Source: JADLHS01 sp039806955 (lineage in GTDB: Bacteria; Verrucomicrobiota; Verrucomicrobiia; Limisphaerales; JADLHS01). Taken from it: a stretch of DNA of 64,000 nt. Positions within the stretch are counted from its first letter, which is position 1, and each line of letters starts with the position of its first letter. The stretch covers positions 62,001-126,000 of the forward strand of contig JBDHQI010000003.1 in NCBI GenBank assembly GCA_039806955.1, written 5' to 3'. The notes under the pieces were generated by a model, which saw nothing but the letters and a program-made list of their open reading frames with translations, did no database searches and was not told the DNA's origin. Made by a program: the position numbers and the translations under genes. Positions 53,227 to 63,100 of this stretch are shown here, piece by piece.

Positions 53227-53300
53227 TGGAGCGGGCGAAGGGAATCGAACCCTCGTGTGCAGCTTGGAAGGCTGCCGTTCTACCATTGAACTACGCCCGC
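53227..53300 (-). tRNA. tRNA-Gly (TCC)
   Basis: Minus-strand acceptor GCGGGCG (53294-53300) pairs with CGCCCGC (53231-53237); discriminator T and CCA end at 53227. The anticodon loop CTTCCAA gives TCC, the D-loop is TAGTTCAATGGTAGAA, and the T-arm is GGGTTCGATTCCC. All arms are intact, although a decayed integrase lies just beyond the 3' end, so the gene was regenerated by or escaped the integration. Confidence 0.95.
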
Positions 53301-53315
53301 GCCGGTCAGGCTCGA

Positions 53316-53343
53316 ATAATATCGGGTGCGCTTGCGTTGTCAA
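53316..53343 (-). promoter_or_regulatory. Promoter of tRNA-Gly
   Basis: On the minus strand TTGACA (53343-53338) and TATTAT (53321-53316) are 16 bases apart and end 15 bases before the tRNA. It lies in the narrow gap to the divergent pyrC gene (ATG 53368). Confidence 0.65.
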
Positions 53344-53367
53344 TGCACCGTCGTTAGCCTCGACCTG

Positions 53368-54765
53368 ATGAGTTCACTGCTGATCAAAGGTGGCCGGGTG
53401 ATTGATCCGGCGAATTGCTTCGATGCAATTGCCGATGTCCTGATCCGCCAGGGCAAGATTGCCGCCGTCGGGGCGGGTGCGTCTGCACCACCGGCCTCCG
53501 TTGACGAGACGATTGATGCGAGTGGGTTGGTGGTTTGTCCAGGATTGATTGATCTGCATGTGCATTTCCGCGAGCCGGGGCAGACGGCAAAGGAAACCAT
53601 TGCCACAGGGTCGGCGGCGGCGGCCAAGGGCGGATTTACTTCCGTACTCTGCATGCCGAATACCACACCGACGATTGACAATGCCGGCACCGTCGCCTTG
53701 GTGGGGGCGCGCGCACAAAACCAGCAACTGGTGAACGTGTTTGTCGCGGGCGCCATCACGAAGGGGATTGCCGGAGAGGAGTTGTCACCCATTGGTTCGT
53801 TGAAACAAGCCGGAGTTAAAGCGATTACGGACGACGGCCATTGCGTGCAAAACAACGAGTTGATGCGTCGCGCCTGTGAATACGCCCGAATGTTCGATCT
53901 GCCGGTGATGGATCATTGTCAGGATTACGCGTTGGTGACGACCGGAGTCATGCACGAGGGCGAGTGGAGCACGCGCCTAGGTTTACAAGGCTGGCCGGCG
54001 GCGGGAGAGGAGGTAATTCTCGCCCGGAATATTCTGCTGGCGGAGTTGACGGGCGCACGAATCCATTGTCAGCACATCAGTACGGCGGGCAGCGTGGCGT
54101 TGTTGCGCGAGGCGAAACGCCGTGGTGTGAGCATTTCGGGTGAAGCTTGTCCGCACCATTATACGTTGACGGATGCGGCGATCGCGGGCAGCGAGAAATT
54201 TTGGGCGCGGGACGGCCAGGAATTGCTTCCCAGCTTTGGCGGTCCGGAGGCATCGTCTGAGCTTCCGGCCTGGTCGAGCTACGACACGAATTTCAAAATG
54301 AATCCACCCCTGCGCTCGGCGCGGGACCGGGAAGCGGTGTTGGACGGGATTGTGGATGGGACGATTGAAATTTTATGCAGCGATCATGCGCCCCACTGTG
54401 ATTTTGAAAAGGACGTGGAGTTTGACAGCGCGCCCTTTGGCATCACGGGATTGGAAATCGAGTTTGCGCTGGCGCTCATGCGATTGTATCACTCGCGCCG
54501 CTTAGGGTTGGTGGATCTTATTGCGAAATACACGGTTGCCCCGGCCCGGCTGCTGGGTTTGGAGCGAGGCACGTTGTCGGTCGGGGTCGTCGCCGACGTG
54601 ACGATCTTTGATCCGGACCGGTCGTGGGTCTGGCACAAGGACGCCACGATGAGCAAGGCGCAAAATAATCCGTTCTACGGCTGGCCGTTGCAAGGCAAGC
54701 CCGTGGCGACGGTTGTAGCTGGGAAACGGACGCAGCTTGAACAGAAAGCCAGTTTGGCCGTCTAA
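53368..54765 (+). CDS. pyrC: Dihydroorotase
   Basis: 465 residues from ATG 53368. The enzyme cyclises carbamoyl aspartate to dihydroorotate in pyrimidine synthesis. Class I features: LIDLHVHFREPGQTAKETI with the zinc HxH, the MPNTTPTIDN substrate loop, VMDHCQDYALV, RIHCQHISTAGS and the catalytic Asp in CSDHAPHCDFEKD. Length is right for the type I enzyme. The pyrB gene, often upstream, is absent; the divergent tRNA-Gly occupies that side. The thioredoxin-like gene follows 28 bases on. Confidence 0.92.
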   Translation: MSSLLIKGGRVIDPANCFDAIADVLIRQGKIAAVGAGASAPPASVDETIDASGLVVCPGLIDLHVHFREPGQTAKETIATGSAAAAKGGFTSVLCMPNTTPTIDNAGTVALVGARAQNQQLVNVFVAGAITKGIAGEELSPIGSLKQAGVKAITDDGHCVQNNELMRRACEYARMFDLPVMDHCQDYALVTTGVMHEGEWSTRLGLQGWPAAGEEVILARNILLAELTGARIHCQHISTAGSVALLREAKRRGVSISGEACPHHYTLTDAAIAGSEKFWARDGQELLPSFGGPEASSELPAWSSYDTNFKMNPPLRSARDREAVLDGIVDGTIEILCSDHAPHCDFEKDVEFDSAPFGITGLEIEFALALMRLYHSRRLGLVDLIAKYTVAPARLLGLERGTLSVGVVADVTIFDPDRSWVWHKDATMSKAQNNPFYGWPLQGKPVATVVAGKRTQLEQKASLAV

Positions 54766-54793
54766 CAAAAAGTTGCTAAAATACGGAATGATT

Positions 54794-55231
54794 ATGAAAA
54801 AACTTATCTTCGGAATGATTGCGGTATTGACCGTAGCCGGCGTAATGGCTGCGGATGCGGTTAACTGGCAGACGGATGCGGTCAAAGCCCAGGCGCAGGC
54901 GCAGGCGGAGAACAAACTCGTCATGCTGGATTTCACCGGATCGGACTGGTGCGGCTGGTGCATCAAATTGAAAAAGGAAGTCTTTTCGCAGCCGGAGTTT
55001 GCGGCTTACGCGAAGCAGAATCTGGTCTGTGTGGAAGTGGACTTCCCCATGAAGAAAAAACTGAGCGCGGAACAGAAAAAGGCGAATGATGCGTTGGCGG
55101 CGAAGTATAACATCAAGGGGTACCCCACCATCATTGTTCTGAACGGCGAGGGCCAAAAGGTGGGCACCCTCGGTTATATGAAAGGTGGACCGAAGACATT
55201 TACCGCCGAGTTGGACAAGTTGAAAAAGTAA
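54794..55231 (+). CDS. Exported thioredoxin-like protein
   Basis: 145 residues from ATG 54794. The signal peptide (LIFGMIAVLTVAGVMA) ends before ADAVNW. The active site CGWC lies in DFTGSDWCGWCIKLKKEVF, followed by the cis-Pro in GYPTIIVLNGEGQ. This is the thioredoxin_7/DsbD-C-like group that reduces or isomerises disulfides outside the cytoplasm. It is followed by its own terminator. Confidence 0.85.
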   Translation: MKKLIFGMIAVLTVAGVMAADAVNWQTDAVKAQAQAQAENKLVMLDFTGSDWCGWCIKLKKEVFSQPEFAAYAKQNLVCVEVDFPMKKKLSAEQKKANDALAAKYNIKGYPTIIVLNGEGQKVGTLGYMKGGPKTFTAELDKLKK

Positions 55232-55252
55232 GCGTGATCCACCGTGGTCTTG

Positions 55253-55281
55253 GGCGCAGTTCAAAGGACTGCGCCTTTTTT
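55253..55281 (+). terminator. Terminator of the thioredoxin-like gene
   Basis: GGCGCAGT (55253-55260) pairs with ACTGCGCC (55268-55275) around TCAAAGG, followed by six T. It also separates the plus-strand gene from the convergent DUF374 gene. Confidence 0.8.
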
Positions 55282-55306
55282 CGTGCCGCGGCTTGAGGGC
55301 CGGACG

Positions 55307-56035
55307 TCAGTCTTTCGTAATGCGGCGCAGTTCGGCTTCCAGTTGGCGGCGGAACTCTTCGCGCTCAGCATCCGAGGCATCCCGCGGAACGTGCATCAGT
55401 CTGCCAACGGTGACTCGACAGCACGCGAAGGGCAGGGGAATTTGAAAGCGATCCCAACTCTTCAGTTGGATTTTCCAGTTCAAGTGATACGCCGCCGGCA
55501 GAATGGGGCAACCGGTCAGTTGCGCCAAGGCAATCACGCCGTCGTGAACCGTATAACGCGGGCCGCGCGGACCATCCGGAGTAATGGCTAGATCGTAACC
55601 TCGCTCCCCCCAGCTCACCAGTTCGCGCAAGGCCTGCGGGCCGCGCCGCGAGGATGAGCCGCGGACGGGCTCCACCTTGAATAATTTCAAAGCGTGGGCC
55701 AGCAAACCGCCGTCCTTGCTGGCGCTGACCATGGCGGCCATTCGGCGTCCTGGTTGCTGGCGGCAAACGTATTTCTTGTACAATTCCAGAACCAAGGCGA
55801 GACGGTTATGCCAGACGGCGAAGATGGTTGGCTTTTCCATCGGCCGGCTCAGATAGCCTGCTTCATCGGTGATTTTGAATCGAATGGTTGCCGCCAGCGC
55901 GCACAGCAGCAGCCAGATTACACGCGCAAAAATCCGTTGGGACCGGCTGGCTTGATGCGGGACCACGACTCCGGATCGGGGGCGGGAAGCGCGGGGTGGT
56001 GTGGCGGGATGGGATGGTAAAGCGTCGGGCTTCAT
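55307..56035 (-). CDS. Lysophospholipid acyltransferase family protein (DUF374)
   Basis: 242 residues. A membrane-proximal N-terminal helix (IFARVIWLLLCALAATIRF) leads into the DUF374 acyltransferase core: IFAVWHNRLALVLELY with the His-x4-acid equivalent, SASKDGGLLAHALKLF, RRGPQALREL and AITPDGPRGPRY. Related proteins acylate lipid A-like or lysophospholipid acceptors in the inner membrane. The ATG overlaps the ruvA stop as ATGA, so it is cotranslated with ruvA. Confidence 0.83.
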   Translation of the reverse strand: MKPDALPSHPATPPRASRPRSGVVVPHQASRSQRIFARVIWLLLCALAATIRFKITDEAGYLSRPMEKPTIFAVWHNRLALVLELYKKYVCRQQPGRRMAAMVSASKDGGLLAHALKLFKVEPVRGSSSRRGPQALRELVSWGERGYDLAITPDGPRGPRYTVHDGVIALAQLTGCPILPAAYHLNWKIQLKSWDRFQIPLPFACCRVTVGRLMHVPRDASDAEREEFRRQLEAELRRITKD

Positions 56036-56637
56036 GAGCCTTTTTTCAGTGCTGATCGGACGAGGGCCTCCACCGTTGCGTTATCGCCCAACATCGCCAA
56101 GACGGCGCGGATCGAGTCGTGCGCTTCGGGTTGCTTGAATCCCAGCGCCATTAAGGCCAGCACCGCGTCGTTGATTTTTTGATCGGCGGCCGACAGCGTG
56201 CGCGCCGCGCTGGAGGCTTCCCACGCTCCGGCGGCGCCAATTTTATCGCGCAGTTCCACAACAATGCGTTCGGCGGTTTTCTTGCCCACGCCGGAAATTT
56301 GCGAGAGGGCTTTGACGTCGCCGTTGGCCACCGCGCCGCGAAACGCAACGGGGTTCATACCGCTCAGGATATTTAACGCGAGCTTGGGGCCGATGCCGCT
56401 GACCGTGTGGATCAACATGCGGAACAGTTCGCGTTCCGCGACGGTCATGAAGCCATACAGCACTTGCGCATCTTCGCGCACCGCCAGGTGGGTGAGAATT
56501 TTCACCGTTTCGCCCGGTGCGGGCAGTTTGTCATAGGACGACAACGGGATTAGCACGTCGTAACCCACGCCGTGAACGTCAAGGGTTGCTTGCGTGGGCA
56601 GCGCTTCCACCAGTTTGCCGTGAAGAAAAGAAATCAT
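56032..56637 (-). CDS. ruvA: Holliday junction branch migration protein RuvA
   Basis: 201 residues. The N-terminal OB fold begins MISFLHGKLVEALP, followed by tandem helix-hairpin-helix motifs (LIHTVSGIGPKLALNILSG, LSQISGVGKKTAERIVVELRDKI) and the C-terminal UBA-like domain that contacts RuvB (DAVLALMALGFKQPEAHDSI). RuvA holds Holliday junctions for RuvB. It follows ruvC by 18 bases; ruvB is not in the window. Confidence 0.93.
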   Translation of the reverse strand: MISFLHGKLVEALPTQATLDVHGVGYDVLIPLSSYDKLPAPGETVKILTHLAVREDAQVLYGFMTVAERELFRMLIHTVSGIGPKLALNILSGMNPVAFRGAVANGDVKALSQISGVGKKTAERIVVELRDKIGAAGAWEASSAARTLSAADQKINDAVLALMALGFKQPEAHDSIRAVLAMLGDNATVEALVRSALKKGS

Positions 56638-56655
56638 GGACAGGCGAGTGGATGC

Positions 56656-57240
56656 TCAAACGGGTTTGAGGGGCTTCAAACTGAAGCGACTGCGTTCCAG
56701 ATTCTGCGCCTGAACCAAGGCAAGCGCGAGGGCATCCGCCGCGTCGGCGGCGGGAAGCTGCGAGAGTCGCAGCAGTCGTTGCACCATTTTGGCCACGGCA
56801 ATTTTTTGGGCGGCGCCATAGCCCACAATGGCTTGTTTTACCTTGCGGGGGGCGATTTCGTAAATTTCCAAACCCGCTTCGGCCAGCGTGGCCAGCGCGG
56901 CGCCACGAGCCTCGCCCATGACCAGCGCGGTTTTCAAGTTTTGCGCGAAAAACAATCCTTCGACGGCGCAGATGGTCGGTTGGAATTTACCGGCGATTCC
57001 GCGCAGCGTTTTGGCGATGTGCGCCAGGCATTGGGAATGAGTCCAGTCGCGCGGGCAGGAAATGGTGCCGTGCGTCAACGCGTCCGGGTGTGGCGACCCC
57101 GTTTCAATGACCCCGTATCCCGTGCCGCGCAGGGATGGGTCCAAGCCAAGAATGATCCGGTGTGCGGCGGCTCGGGGCGACTGTGTGGCGGGGGGGCGCG
57201 CGGTTCGACACGGCTTCGAGCCGTTGACGCGCGCAGACAT
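56656..57240 (-). CDS. ruvC: Holliday junction resolvase RuvC
   Basis: 194 residues from ATG 57240; the frame is open further upstream but that part crosses the divergent pssA promoter region and is unlike RuvC. The RNase-H-like active site is complete: Asp in LGLDPSLRGTGYG, Glu in CAVEGLFFAQN, and the C-terminal DAADALALALVQ with two Asp. A 25-residue basic, Pro-rich tail precedes the fold, a small extension relative to E. coli. RuvC cuts Holliday junctions brought by RuvAB. Confidence 0.92.
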   Translation of the reverse strand: MSARVNGSKPCRTARPPATQSPRAAAHRIILGLDPSLRGTGYGVIETGSPHPDALTHGTISCPRDWTHSQCLAHIAKTLRGIAGKFQPTICAVEGLFFAQNLKTALVMGEARGAALATLAEAGLEIYEIAPRKVKQAIVGYGAAQKIAVAKMVQRLLRLSQLPAADAADALALALVQAQNLERSRFSLKPLKPV

Positions 57241-57429
57241 TTCGTTGAATTGACGGAGGGTGATCCCCACGTCGGCACTGTGCCAATGAACGACCCGGCG
57301 TAAAAGCAGAAAACCGCTGATTTTGTACTTTGTGCGGGCGTAATCCAACCTTACTCTAAATACGCGCGGGGTTGGATTCGGCGGGTGAAGCCGAAGCATG
57401 GACTGGGAAGATTCCGACCCCGGCAAAGC

Positions 57430-58305
57430 ATGGCTGATGATCGAAAGCAAGCTGGCGGTGCGCCGCTGGAAGCAAAACTCAAGATTTACTTCCTGCCCAA
57501 CCTCTTGACGGCGGGCAACCTGTTTTGCGGGTTCGTTGCCCTGACCAAGATCGTGGAAGCGGACCTGCGAGCCGGAGACTATTCAGCGATCAAAGTGGCG
57601 TTGGCCTTTATTTTAGCCGCCTGTGTTTTTGATTTGTTTGACGGGCGGGTGGCGCGAATGGTCGGCGCCGACAGCCCCTTCGGACGCGAGTTCGATTCGC
57701 TGGCAGACTTGATTTCTTTTGGTGCCGCCCCGGCCTTCCTGGTGCATCGCATCGTACTCAAGGATGTGTTCATCAAGTACGCGGAGCTGGGGTGGTTCAT
57801 CGCCTCGATCTATTTGGTGTGCGGCGCGTTTAGATTGGCGCGTTTTAACACCATGGCCAGTGTGCCCGGCGGCGGTGGTGGTCGAGAGTTCCTGGGCTTT
57901 CCCATCCCTTCGGCAGCGGCATTAGTGGCTTCGCTGACCCTGTTCATGATCTGGCTCAACGAAATGGGGTTGATGGACGAGCGGATCACGCACACCCGAT
58001 GGCGCTATTTGCTTCCGGTTCTGATGTTGTTTTTATCGTGGATGATGGTGAGCCGCGTGAAGTATCCGAGTTTTAAGGTGCTCAATTTGCGCACCACCCG
58101 ATCCTTTCCGGGGATGCTGGTTGCGATTTTATTGTTGGGGATTGTTGTGGTGACGCGTGGCGAGGCGTTAATGTTTATCTTGCCGCTGTTCTTCACGGCT
58201 TATCTGATTTACGGCTTTGTCCGACCCTATGTATCGCGGCGGGTCCGGCGCGATATTATTGAGGAAGATTTGGAGGATGACGAGGATGAGGCCTCGCCAG
58301 CATAG
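57430..58305 (+). CDS. pssA: CDP-diacylglycerol-serine O-phosphatidyltransferase
   Basis: 291 residues from ATG 57430. The integral membrane enzyme makes phosphatidylserine from CDP-diacylglycerol and serine, the first step to phosphatidylethanolamine. The CDP-alcohol phosphotransferase signature DLFDGRVARMVG...GREFDSLAD (D-x2-DG-x2-AR-x8-G-x3-D-x3-D) is complete, followed by SFGAAPAFL and FLGFPIPSAAALVASL. Extra C-terminal membrane helices and a very acidic tail (EEDLEDDEDE) mark it as the longer PssA type. A decarboxylase partner (psd) is not in the window. Confidence 0.9.
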   Translation: MADDRKQAGGAPLEAKLKIYFLPNLLTAGNLFCGFVALTKIVEADLRAGDYSAIKVALAFILAACVFDLFDGRVARMVGADSPFGREFDSLADLISFGAAPAFLVHRIVLKDVFIKYAELGWFIASIYLVCGAFRLARFNTMASVPGGGGGREFLGFPIPSAAALVASLTLFMIWLNEMGLMDERITHTRWRYLLPVLMLFLSWMMVSRVKYPSFKVLNLRTTRSFPGMLVAILLLGIVVVTRGEALMFILPLFFTAYLIYGFVRPYVSRRVRRDIIEEDLEDDEDEASPA

Positions 58306-58314
58306 CGATCAACC

Positions 58315-58995
58315 ATGCCGGAACTACCTCCTGCTTTGATTGCCGCCTTGACGGGATTTCTGGCAGGTGTGGCTCTGTCCATCCCGGTGGGGCCGGTCAA
58401 TCTAACCATCTTGAACGAAGGCGCGCGGCGCGGGTTCAAGTGGGCGGCCTTGATCGGGATCGGCGCGACGCTGATGGAAATGATTTATTGCGCGATTGCG
58501 TTTACCGGGTTTGCCGCCTTCTTCGAGCAAGGCATGATCAAAGCGCTGATGGAGGTGTTCAGTTTTGCGTTCATGCTGTTTCTCGGTGTGAAATTTTTGC
58601 TGGCCAAATCCGTTCCCACGATGGCGCGGATCGAACATAAAATTGAGTTGAAACTCGAACAAAGATTGAAGCCGCACTCGGCGTTCATGACGGGGTTTGT
58701 GCGCACGCTGGCAAATCCCGGTGTGTTGCTCGGCTGGATTGTGCTCGGGGCGATCTTCATTTCCCGCGGTTTGGTAAGGCCTAACTGGGAAGGCAAATTG
58801 GCCTGCCTCGCCGGCGTGACGGCCGGGGTCGGGCTTTGGTTCATGGGTTTGAGCTGGGCCATTTCCCTGGGGCAAAAAAAGTTTACGGACCAAACTTTAT
58901 TGAAAATGGAACGGATTTCTGGCGCGTGTCTGGTGGTTTTTGCCTTGTTTCAAGGCGTATTCATCGCCATGCGATTAACCCATCACCGGATGTAA
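58315..58995 (+). CDS. LysE-family amino-acid exporter
   Basis: 226 residues, six hydrophobic segments. The N-terminal LSIPVGPVNLTILNEGARRGFKWA is the classic LysE/RhtB motif (PGPVNL-like). The substrate is probably an amino acid or a derivative but cannot be named. It starts nine bases after the pssA stop, so the two are likely co-transcribed. Confidence 0.82.
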   Translation: MPELPPALIAALTGFLAGVALSIPVGPVNLTILNEGARRGFKWAALIGIGATLMEMIYCAIAFTGFAAFFEQGMIKALMEVFSFAFMLFLGVKFLLAKSVPTMARIEHKIELKLEQRLKPHSAFMTGFVRTLANPGVLLGWIVLGAIFISRGLVRPNWEGKLACLAGVTAGVGLWFMGLSWAISLGQKKFTDQTLLKMERISGACLVVFALFQGVFIAMRLTHHRM

Positions 58996-59016
58996 CGCGG
59001 AAACAAATTCAAACTG

Positions 59017-59226
59017 ATGAAAAGCACACTGGGCATTATTCTTCTGGTTGTCGGAACAGGATTATTGGTTTGGGGCTATCGCGAGGCGCAAACCGTCAAA
59101 GGAAGACTGCACCAAACTTTTAGTTCCTCGGTGAACAATCGCATCACTTGGATGTACGTCGGCGGCGCGGTTCTGGTGACGGCGGGCACCGGGTTGGTTT
59201 ATTCGGGGCGCGGCAAGCGCAGTTGA
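59017..59226 (+). CDS. Small DUF3185-like membrane protein
   Basis: 69 residues with two hydrophobic helices (GIILLVVGTGLLVWGYREAQ and MYVGGAVLVTAGTGLVY) joined by SSVNNRITW. Both helices carry the GxxLLxxG pattern of DUF3185-type proteins. Function unknown. It lies 21 bases after lysE on the same strand. Confidence 0.6.
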   Translation: MKSTLGIILLVVGTGLLVWGYREAQTVKGRLHQTFSSSVNNRITWMYVGGAVLVTAGTGLVYSGRGKRS

Positions 59227-59244
59227 ACATTCCGTCCCCCTTCT

Positions 59245-59700
59245 TCAGGTGGCTTCGGATTCGGTGGACACGGAACCGCCGCCTTCCTTTAGCGCGCTCA
59301 TTACCGCGTGCCACGCGAGAATGGCGCATTTGACCCGGGACGGATATTTATACACCCCGGCAAAGACCGCCAGCTTGCCCACGTCAGCTTCAGCCTTTCC
59401 GGTGGTGATCATATCGTGGACTTTGCCAAACATGCTCTCGACTGCGGCTTTGGTTTTCCCCTTGGCGAATTCCGTCAGCAACGAGGCTGAGGCTTTGGAA
59501 ATGCAACAACCCGAACCGACAAAGCTGATGTCGGTAATGGTGTCGGCATCCATCGCCAAAAAAAGTTTCAATTGGTCTCCGCAAAGCGGGTTATGCCCTT
59601 GGGCGGAACAAGTAGCCGCCGGCAGCGTGTGGAAGTTCCGTGGTTTCTTGCAGTGGTCGAGAATGACCTGTTGGTAGAGGTCGTTCAAGTCGTCAAACAT
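59245..59700 (-). CDS. SufU/NifU-like iron-sulfur cluster assembly scaffold
   Basis: 151 residues from ATG 59700; an in-frame extension to 59760 is not needed. Three conserved cysteines are present: HNPLCGDQLKLFL, GSGCCISKASASLL and SRVKCAILAW, with LYQQVILDHCKKPRNFHTL at the N-terminus. The layout, including the insert before the second Cys, fits the SufU branch, which transfers sulfur from SufS to SufB. No other suf genes are near. Confidence 0.87.
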   Translation of the reverse strand: MFDDLNDLYQQVILDHCKKPRNFHTLPAATCSAQGHNPLCGDQLKLFLAMDADTITDISFVGSGCCISKASASLLTEFAKGKTKAAVESMFGKVHDMITTGKAEADVGKLAVFAGVYKYPSRVKCAILAWHAVMSALKEGGGSVSTESEAT

Positions 59701-60159
59701 GCATCTAATATAACCGAGAACGAATGAAATCCACGAAAGAATTGCTTGGATTACCGACACCGGCCGTTTCTGAATGATCGGAAATTAGTTTGAACCCATG
59801 CGCGCGTTGCAACGATTCCACAGGCAATCTCCGACTGAAGAATCTGTCCGGCCTCATGCCAGTCATTCGGGTTGTTAATGTCAGTGAATATCTTGTGAAA
59901 AAAACGCGATCTGCCCGCAAAACTGAGGGTTTTTAGTTGCGAATATCTTTTAATAATTATTTTTGAAAAAATTTCTTGAGCCATACAATCCGTAGTAGCA
60001 ACATGCCCGCGTTCCCCAATTAGTTGGGGGATTTTGTTCCAAAAAACAGCGCCCGAGATTCCGAAAATTTGACCGTTTTGAGCCGAATTTGGCTGATTTT
60101 TGTTTTCGGAAAGGTTGGGTATAACGCAGGAAAAATCGCTAATTTGAAGGTATTGAAAC
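59701..60159. other. AT-rich intergenic region upstream of nrdJ
   Basis: About 460 bases with no gene. Candidate promoter pieces are TTGAAA (59963-59968) with TACAAT (59984-59989), 15 bases apart, and an isolated TATAAC at 60120-60125. A hairpin CCCCAA-TTAG-TTGGGG occurs at 60014-60029. I looked for a cobalamin-riboswitch B12 box, as the gene downstream is B12-dependent, and did not find one. Confidence 0.45.
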
Positions 60160-63100
60160 ATGATTGACGCACGTGAAGATGTTATGACTGCTCCCGCCAA
60201 ATCCGCCCATCGTCGCGCCGCCGGCGCGGCATCCGTTTCGCGTGGTGCGTCAACCAAAAAATCAGGGACTCATAAATCGCTGCCCATTAAACGCGTATTC
60301 AGCAGTGCCGGGATTCATCCGTTCGACCAATTGCAATGGGATCAACGTACTGCCGAGATCACCGATGACGGCGGCAAGGTCATCTTCAAGCAGGAAAAGG
60401 TCGAAGTGCCGAAGTCTTGGTCCGTCCTGGCCACCAAAGTGGTGGTCTCGAAGTATTTCTACGGTGAGCAAAACACGCCTGAGCGCGAGACGTCCGTCCG
60501 CCAGCTCATTCATCGCATCACCCGCACCATCGCTGATTGGGGAATCAAGGATGGATATTTCAGCAAAGCCGAGGGCGAAATTTTTTACGATGAGCTTACG
60601 TGGCTTTGCCTGAATCAATACGGCGCGTTCAATTCGCCGGTTTGGTTCAACGTGGGACTTTATCACCAATACGGCATCGGCAAAAACTCCGACAAAGGCA
60701 ACTGGGTCATCAACCGCAAGACCCGGCAGGCCGAACGCGCCTCAACTCAATACGAATTTCCGCAATGCAGCGCCTGTTTTATCCAATCCGTCGAGGATAA
60801 CATGGAAAGCATCATGCACCTTGCCTATGCCGAAGCGATGCTCTTCAAATTCGGTTCGGGCACGGGCACGGATTTGACGCCCATTCGTTCGGCGCGTGAA
60901 AAACTCAGCGGCGGCGGGCGGCCCAGCGGGCCCATGAGCTTCCTCAAGGTGTACGATCAGGTTGCCAACGTGGTGAAGTCCGGTGGCAAAACCCGTCGCG
61001 CGGCCAAGATGAACACCTTGCGCGATTGGCACGGAGACATCGAGGAGTTTATTGATGCCAAGCAAAAAGAGGAGCGGAAGGCGTGGGCGCTGATCGAGCA
61101 AGGCTACGATGGCTCCTACAATGGCGATGCCTACGGCAGCGTCATGTATCAAAACGAAAATTTATCAGTACGCGCCAGTGACGCCTTCATGGAAGCGGCG
61201 TTGGCCGGCAGGGAATGGTGGACGCGCGCCACCACCACAGGCAAACCGCTCGAGAAAAAGGACGCCAGCAAATTGTTGGACAAAATCGCGGAAGGCACCT
61301 GGGTTTGCGGCGATCCCGGCATGCAGTATGACGGTGCGATTCAGCGATGGCACACTTGCAAGGGCACCGAAGCCATTCACTCGACCAACCCGTGCAGTGA
61401 ATACGTTTTCCTCGACAACACCGCCTGCAATCTGGCCTCGCTGAACCTGATGAAGTTCAAGCGGAATGACGGTCAATTTGACCTTGAACGCTTCAAGGCC
61501 GCCGTGCGGATTTATATCACCGCCCAGGAAATCCTGGTGGATAACTCGAGCTATCCCACCAAGGATATTGCGGAAAACTCGCATATTTTCCGCACCCTCG
61601 GCCTCGGATTTGCCAATCTCGGCTCGCTTTGCATGAGCTACGGGTTGCCCTACGACAGCGACGAAGGCCGCGCTTTGGCCGGCGCCATCACCGCCATCAT
61701 GACGGGACACGCCTACGAGCAATCTGCTGCCATTGCCGCCAACAACGGCGCGTTCGCCGGGTACCAGGATGCGCGGTGTGCCGGAGTCCCGCGTCCCGCG
61801 AAGAAAAGCAACGTCGAGTCCATGCTGGACGTGATCAAATTGCATCGCGCCGCCGTGGAAAACATCCACCCGAGCGAAGAGTTCGGTTATTTAAAGGACG
61901 AAGCGCGGCGTTGCTGGGAACGTGCGTTGAGCCGGGGCAAACAAGTCGGCTACCGCAACGCGCAGGTCACGGTGCTCGCGCCCACCGGCACGATTGCGTT
62001 CCTCATGGATTGCGACACGACAGGGGTTGAGCCGGACATTGCCTTGGTGAAATACAAACTGCTCGCTGGTGGCGGCATGTTGAAAATTGTCAACCGCACC
62101 GTGCCCGAAGGTTTGCGCCGCCTGGGTTACGACGAGAAACAGGTTCAAACCATCGTCGGTCACATCGAAAAATTCGACACCATTGAAGACGTCGAGGAAA
62201 ACGGCGTCACGGTTGCCAGCGGCTTGAAGCCCGAGCATCTTCCGGTTTTTGACTGCGCTTTCAAAGCGTTCCGCGGACGGCGGAGCATCGGCTATCTGGC
62301 ACACCTCAAAATGATGGCCGCCGCCCAGCCGTTTATCAGCGGGGCGATTTCCAAAACCGTCAACATGCCCAACGATTGCACGGTCGCGGACATTCGGAAC
62401 ACCTACGTGGAGGCCTGGCGAATGGGACTCAAGTGCGTGGCAATCTATCGCGATGGCTCAAAACGCTCTCAGCCCCTCAACACCAAGCAGACCAAAGATA
62501 GTGAGAATCAGTCTGGCGCGGCGGCGGCCACGGCGGACGGAGTCTCTTTGGAAACGCGCCTCAAAGAGCTGGACGGTGAGGTGGCCCGGTTGCGGGAAAT
62601 GGCGGGCAAACCCTTGCGCCGCCGGTTGTCTGAAACGCGCAGCGCCCTGACTCATAAATTCGATATTGCTGGACACGAAGGCTATCTCACCGTCGGTTTG
62701 TTTGAAGACGGACAGCCCGGTGAATTGTTCATCACTATGGCCAAGGAAGGTTCGACGATTGGCGGCCTGATGGATGGCATCGGCACCCTGACCAGCATGG
62801 CGCTGCAATATGGCGTTCCATTGGAGGCGCTCGTGCGGAAGTTTGCGCATCAGCGCTTCGAGCCAAGCGGTTACACCAAAAACCCGGAAATCCGCAACGC
62901 CTCGTCCATCACGGACTACGTGTTCCGCTGGATGGCCATGCAGTTCATTCCCCAATACCGTGAAAAGAACGCGGAGCTGCGCAACCAACCCGAGCTGGCG
63001 ATTCCCGGACTTATCGAGGAAATTAAAAAAAAAGTGAACCGTCCGGTGCCGGATCTGCCGCTCGCGGATGACACCGACATTCTTGAGTTAAAAGCGGCGA

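Noticed and set aside
60000..60159. Cobalamin riboswitch upstream of nrdJ
   Set aside because: No B12-box-like sequence or the expected multi-stem fold could be recognised.
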